NCBI GenBank assembly: GCA_033722075.1
Contig: JAWVZU010000138.1
Coordinates: forward strand, 1 to 10,342
DNA: 10,342 nt
Origin: JAWVZU01 sp033722075
GTDB lineage: Bacteria; Pseudomonadota; Gammaproteobacteria; Xanthomonadales; SZUA-38
Direction: 5' to 3'
The translations under genes and the position numbers were made by a program. The notes beneath the pieces are model-generated. The model saw only the letters and a program-made list of their open reading frames with translations. It was not told where the DNA came from and ran no database searches. Shown here piece after piece: positions 6,962 through 10,342 of the stretch (position 1 is the first letter of the stretch; every line of letters starts with the position of its first letter).

Positions 6962-8116
6962 TTGATCAGCCCCGAAAATGACCTGGCCCTCATGGCCGTG
7001 CTGTTCGGTATCGCCGGGGCATCGTTCCTTGCGGAGAAGACGCGGATCGGGGCGCACCTGACCGGGGCCGTCGTGGCCATTCTCGCCGCCATCGCCGCCG
7101 CAAACCTGAAGCTCATCCCCCACTCGGCGCCCGCCTACGACTTCGTCTTCACCTATTTCGTTCCGGTGCTCATTCCCCTGTTTCTGTTCAAGGCCGACCT
7201 GCGTCACATGCTGTTCGAGACGACCCGCATGACGGTGGCGTTTCTGATCGCGGCCGCGGGCACGGTCGCCGGAGTGATCGTGGCGGTAGCCGTGCTCGAT
7301 CTCGGGGGGCTGGCCACCGGCGCGGACCTGGAGCCGGGCCTGCGGGAGGCAGGGATCGCGGGTTTGTTCGTATCCACCTACGTGGGCGGCTCGGTGAACT
7401 ATGCGGCCCTTGGGGAGATTACCGGCCTGGTCAAGGATGCGTCGTTCTTCTCCGCGGCCACGGCCACTGACAATCTGTTCAGCGCCGTGTTTCTCGCCGT
7501 GCTTGCGATGCTTCCCGGGTGGCACTGGCTTGCCGGACGGTTTGCGGAGCACGAACACGGCGAGGAGGTGGTAGTGGAGGACACGGGCGAGCGAATCACC
7601 GCCGCCAGCCTGACCCTGGCCACGGCGGTTGCAATCGGCTTCGTGGCCATCGGAGACGCCCTGACTGCGCTGCTCGGCCAGCCCACGCTGCGCTATGCCA
7701 TCATCACTGTCCTGGTGGTGACCGCCGCGACGGCTTTTCCCAAGCTCATGGCGCGGTTGCACGGCGGCTTCGAACTGGGGGTGGGTCTCGCCTTTGTGTT
7801 CTTTGCCGCTATCGCCGCCGGGGCCAACCTTGTAGCCATGATCAAGCTCGCGCCGCTCCTCGTGGTCCTGGTGGTGATTCTGCTGAGCATCCACCTGATG
7901 GTGCTGCTGGGCGTGGGCAGACTGTGCCGTCTCACGCTGCCGGAACTGATCACGGCCTCCAATGCCGCGGTACTTGGCGCCACGACCGCACCGGCGCTGG
8001 CAGCCGCAAGAGGCTGGCACGACCTCGTGACGCCGGGGGTGCTTGTTGGTGTTCTCGGCTATGCGCTGGGAACCCTGATCGGGACCGGCGTCTTCTATGC
8101 CTGGGGGCTGTTCTAG
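6962..8116 (+). CDS. DUF819 family integral membrane protein
   Basis: The product is a 384-residue polytopic inner-membrane protein with about ten hydrophobic segments. Family marks of DUF819 (PF05684, YjcL-like) include an N-terminal ISPENDLALMAVLFG, STYVGGSVNYAAL (GGSVNY at 142-147), an ATDN motif (about 168-171), and a C-terminal SNAAVLGATTAPALAAA followed by GVLVGVLGYALGTLIG. The only long hydrophilic loop is the acidic one near residues 185-205 (EHEHGEEVVVEDTGE). The internal symmetry resembles bacterial secondary transporters, but no substrate is established for this family as far as I know.

I place the start at TTG 6962 because GGAAG lies six bases upstream and the protein then begins as family members do. 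An in-frame ATG at 6896 has its G-rich site almost touching the start codon, and the codons between are atypical. It is divergent from the cyclase gene and 27 bases ahead of the next gene. Confidence 0.85.
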   Translation: MISPENDLALMAVLFGIAGASFLAEKTRIGAHLTGAVVAILAAIAAANLKLIPHSAPAYDFVFTYFVPVLIPLFLFKADLRHMLFETTRMTVAFLIAAAGTVAGVIVAVAVLDLGGLATGADLEPGLREAGIAGLFVSTYVGGSVNYAALGEITGLVKDASFFSAATATDNLFSAVFLAVLAMLPGWHWLAGRFAEHEHGEEVVVEDTGERITAASLTLATAVAIGFVAIGDALTALLGQPTLRYAIITVLVVTAATAFPKLMARLHGGFELGVGLAFVFFAAIAAGANLVAMIKLAPLLVVLVVILLSIHLMVLLGVGRLCRLTLPELITASNAAVLGATTAPALAAARGWHDLVTPGVLVGVLGYALGTLIGTGVFYAWGLF

Positions 8117-8143
8117 ATCACGGTTTAGCTCTGGGACTTCCGC

Positions 8144-9436
8144 ATGTATGATTTCTTCACATTCGTGAATGGCGAAGAAGCCGCTTTGTCCGGATCCGGC
8201 TCCGATCTTCGAGCAATCATCAGCGCGGCCGATCTCGAGTCGACCCCGCTGATGCGTGCGTTGCGCGACGGCAGCGTTTCGCGTGTCGCCTATGTGGGCT
8301 TCCTGCGGCTGCTGGCCGCCGTCCATGCGACGCTGAATCGCACGCTTTGCCTTCTGGACGAAGCCCAGGAAGCGGTTGGTGAATCCTGGTCGTCGAAGCC
8401 TGGTGACCTGCTGCTCCAGGACCTCGCTCAGTTTCGCGACGCACTGGTGCCCGATGTCATGGCTGCGGCTCGCATCGGCCCCCGGATCGCGCAGCAGATC
8501 ATGACCACCGCCGGATCGAATCCCGAGGCGCTCCATGGTCATATCGCGGTTCTGGATCATGTGGGACGCGAGACCTACGCGGTGGACCGAATCTGCGCCG
8601 CGCTCGGCCTCAGCGAAGAGTCCGGAGCGGCCTTCCTGGCCCATGGTCGACAGGCCGGGAACGGGTCGCCGGATCCGCAAATCGCTGCGAATGACGCGGT
8701 GCTCGACGCAGCCCGTTCGCTGCTCGCATCCTTCACGACGGCGTTTCGAGCGCTGGAGCCCGCTGATCCCGAGGGGTTCGGATTCCATGTGACGGGCCTC
8801 AATCCGGAGGGCGGCGTGCATCCCATCACCCAGGATCCGGAGGAGCTGCGGGTTGTGCTCGCCGCGACCGATCGGTGCCTGGTTCGCTACCCCTACTTCC
8901 TTCAGCGCTACGGTGCGCGGGGGCGACGCTTTACCGATTCCGACGGCGCCTGGCTGGTTTTTCTGGCTGATGCCAATGAGGCAACGCGGCTGCGACGGAT
9001 CGACTGGCTAGCGCAGTTGTTGTCCGCCCGGGGATTGCCGTCGATTCTGCTGAAGATCCACCTGGAGATTCTGGTCGAGGAACTCGAGCGCGCGCTCCCT
9101 GACCGACGAGGCCGTTACTCGGCGCTGGTGTCCGAGGCCGAGCGGCTCGGCCGGCGCTTCGAGCGATGCCTTGCAACCTCGACGGCGGAAGGACTCATCG
9201 GGGATTTTGCGCAGGCTCTGGGTAGGGCGAGAACCGACGAAACGGCACGAGATCTCGGGCTGCTGTGTGTCAGCGCGGTCGCTGATGAGGCCATCGGAAT
9301 CCGCAATTCGGTGATGAGCGTCTTTTCCTGGATCGCCGACAGCGGCTGCTATTCGCGCGAATGGATCATCGCCGCGGCCGACTTGATTTCGAATGCGCGG
9401 TCCGCGGTTCGCGAGAGGGCGGGGGTCGAAGCATGA
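8144..9436 (+). CDS. Unrecognised helical protein with a heme oxygenase-like N-terminal half
   Basis: The product has 430 residues, is almost wholly helical, and has neither signal peptide nor membrane segment. Residues about 30-170 have the rhythm of the heme oxygenase-like fold: TPLMRALRDGSVSRVAYVGF followed by LLAAVHATLN, and later ALHGHIAVLDHVGRETYAVD where true heme oxygenases have their LYxLEGSxLGG helix. The proximal-histidine helix is not recognisable, so heme oxygenase activity is doubtful. A glycine-rich link (about 205-227) leads to a second conserved-looking block at about 228-320. It contains PYFLQRYGARGRRFTDSDGAW and then WLAQLLSARGLPS ILLKIHLEILVEELE. A last helical segment runs from about 325 to 425.

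I cannot assign a family to the C-terminal half. The stop overlaps the heme oxygenase ATG (ATGA at 9433-9436), so the two are translationally coupled and probably act together, for example in heme or bilin handling. The ribosome binding site before ATG 8144 is weak. Function is unknown. Confidence 0.75.
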   Translation: MYDFFTFVNGEEAALSGSGSDLRAIISAADLESTPLMRALRDGSVSRVAYVGFLRLLAAVHATLNRTLCLLDEAQEAVGESWSSKPGDLLLQDLAQFRDALVPDVMAAARIGPRIAQQIMTTAGSNPEALHGHIAVLDHVGRETYAVDRICAALGLSEESGAAFLAHGRQAGNGSPDPQIAANDAVLDAARSLLASFTTAFRALEPADPEGFGFHVTGLNPEGGVHPITQDPEELRVVLAATDRCLVRYPYFLQRYGARGRRFTDSDGAWLVFLADANEATRLRRIDWLAQLLSARGLPSILLKIHLEILVEELERALPDRRGRYSALVSEAERLGRRFERCLATSTAEGLIGDFAQALGRARTDETARDLGLLCVSAVADEAIGIRNSVMSVFSWIADSGCYSREWIIAAADLISNARSAVRERAGVEA

Positions 9437-10002
9437 GCGACGATCTCCGGTGCATGCTTCGCGAAGGAACTCGCGACCTGCATCAGGCGCTGGATCGGCG
9501 CATGGGCGAGTTCATGAAGTGGGGCGAGGCAGGCTATGGACGGTTTCTCGAGGACCACGCCCGGGTCCTCCCGGCAGTCGAGTCCGCCTTGAGCCGCTCC
9601 CAGCTACCGGGTGCGTTGGGCGACTGGCCAAGCCGCACCCGGACCGAGTCGCTGCGCCTCGATCTGGCCTCGCTGGGACGGGCGATGCCCGATGCCGCGC
9701 CCTTTCAGGAACCGGCCAGCTTTCACGTCGGCGTGGGCATGCTCTATACGCTGGAGGGCTCGCGTCTCGGGGGCGCCTGGTTGCTGCGGGAGGTAGAGCG
9801 GCGGTTGCCGACCTGCACCCGGGCCACCCGCTTCCTGAAGCACGGCTTGGCCGAGCGGCATTGGACCGGCTTTCTCAGGTGGATGGAGGAAATCCCCGCC
9901 GATCCGCGGGACCGCGACCATGCGGTCGAGGGCGCTCGGGCCGTATTCCAGGCCTATCTGGCCGTGCTGGATCGACGTCTACCGTCGCCTGCGGCCTGCT
10001 AG
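9433..10002 (+). CDS. Biliverdin-producing heme oxygenase (BphO type)
   Basis: The product has 189 residues, the usual size for the short bacteriophytochrome-type heme oxygenases. It should open heme to biliverdin, CO and iron using O2 and reductant in the cytoplasm. Key signs are the N-terminal helix LREGTRDLHQALDRR with His17 as probable proximal heme ligand, and the distal helix GVGMLYTLEGSRLGGAWLL (LEGSRLGG at 107-114), whose glycines allow the kink over the heme. I chose ATG 9433 because it overlaps the upstream stop in an ATGA and follows a G-rich site; an in-frame upstream start at 9361 would lie deep inside the previous gene.

No phytochrome or other bilin-binding kinase lies in the window, so the biliverdin user is either elsewhere or the purpose is iron release. 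The partner encoded just upstream is the obvious candidate collaborator. Family assignment is good; activity is inferred from motifs. Confidence 0.85.
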   Translation: MSDDLRCMLREGTRDLHQALDRRMGEFMKWGEAGYGRFLEDHARVLPAVESALSRSQLPGALGDWPSRTRTESLRLDLASLGRAMPDAAPFQEPASFHVGVGMLYTLEGSRLGGAWLLREVERRLPTCTRATRFLKHGLAERHWTGFLRWMEEIPADPRDRDHAVEGARAVFQAYLAVLDRRLPSPAAC

Positions 10003-10071
10003 CGAATCTGAAGGACCAGCAGGGCAAGCTCTACGCTTTTGCGACGACCACCTGCCTGATCCTGAGACAAC

Positions 10072-10342
10072 TCAGCGGCCGATCGACGTGCGGCCGAAGA
10101 TGTTGCCGATCCGCAGGAACAACTTCCGGCGGTCGTCCTCGCCGATCCCCATGCCGAGGTAAACTGGGCCGAGCGGCGAATCCGCGCCCAGATAGACACT
10201 GCCGTGGAGCACGCCGTTGGAGAAGACATCGCCGCGCAGCTCGGTGGCATTGCCGTACTCGACGGAGGTTCCGACGTAGAGCGGCAGAAACTGGTTGTCC
10301 GACAGGGTGTAGCGATAGCCTGCCAGCGCCAGTCCGAAATGC
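10072..10342 (-). CDS. C-terminal end of a beta-barrel protein, probably NTE-family patatin-like phospholipase
   Basis: The minus-strand frame enters from the right edge and stops at 10072-10074 (TGA), giving 90 visible residues without a start. Alternating strands such as AGYRYTLSDNQFLPLYVGTS and SVYLGADSPLGPVYLGMGIG are outer-membrane beta-barrel sequence. The GADSPLGPxYLG motif near the end, followed by a last strand with aromatic and hydrophobic residues (KLFLRIGNIFG), is what I know from the BamA-like surface-antigen barrel at the C-terminus of RssA/NTE-family patatin proteins. The patatin catalytic domain would lie outside the window. Ending in a few residues past the last strand rather than on a terminal Phe is slightly unusual. 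Another BamA/TamA-family barrel remains possible. The gene converges with the heme oxygenase gene; the 69 bases between them show no clear terminator hairpin. Confidence 0.7.
   Translation of the reverse strand, partial: HFGLALAGYRYTLSDNQFLPLYVGTSVEYGNATELRGDVFSNGVLHGSVYLGADSPLGPVYLGMGIGEDDRRKLFLRIGNIFGRTSIGR

Noticed and set aside
6854..8821. A 655-residue minus-strand open frame opposite the DUF819 and 8144 genes
   Set aside because: The translation is Gly/Arg/His/Gln-rich with no family resemblance, while the plus strand encodes a clear membrane protein and a co-translated gene pair.
10003..10071. Possible terminator or small RNA between the heme oxygenase and barrel genes
   Set aside because: I see no stable inverted repeat with a T-run on either strand and no promoter-like hexamers.

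Overview
This is a high-GC (by eye roughly 65%) chromosomal window. The gene content suggests a free-living gammaproteobacterium, perhaps of the Chromatiales or Wenzhouxiangella/Xanthomonadales-like lineages. That placement is an impression from gene families and codon use, not a phylogeny. I see no tRNA, rRNA, CRISPR array, insertion sequence, phage gene or long repeat. Genes are tightly packed and no gap exceeds about 155 bases.

Left end (1-834, minus strand): a small exported protein cut by the window edge, with a consensus TATAAT -10 box just upstream, and a small outer-membrane-type lipoprotein. Neither has a recognised function.

Centre-left (960-4936, plus strand): a probable three-gene operon. 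Its first gene is the most striking in the window: a eukaryote-type alanine aminotransferase with two canonical EF-hand calcium-binding loops fused to its N-terminus. It is followed by a prolyl iminopeptidase and a serine esterase/lipase of the alpha/beta hydrolase fold. Peptide breakdown and transamination fit together as amino-acid catabolism, and the EF-hands suggest the first enzyme senses calcium.

Centre (5091-6818): a small sulfotransferase-like P-loop protein (plus strand) converges on a class III nucleotidyl cyclase carrying a C-terminal PilZ domain (minus strand). Both the cyclase catalytic residues and the c-di-GMP-binding motifs are intact, so this protein could couple c-di-GMP level to cAMP synthesis.

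Right (6962-10002, plus strand): a DUF819-type integral membrane protein, then an unrecognised 430-residue helical protein whose N-terminal half resembles the heme oxygenase-like fold. Its stop codon overlaps the start of a true biliverdin-producing-type heme oxygenase. The last two are clearly co-translated, and the 27-base gap makes a three-gene operon likely. No phytochrome lies in the window to explain the heme oxygenase.

Right edge (10072-10342, minus strand): the C-terminal end of a beta-barrel protein, best matched to the surface-antigen barrel of NTE-family patatin-like phospholipases.

The main leads are the EF-hand/alanine aminotransferase fusion, the cyclase/PilZ fusion, and the heme oxygenase paired with an unknown heme-oxygenase-like partner.
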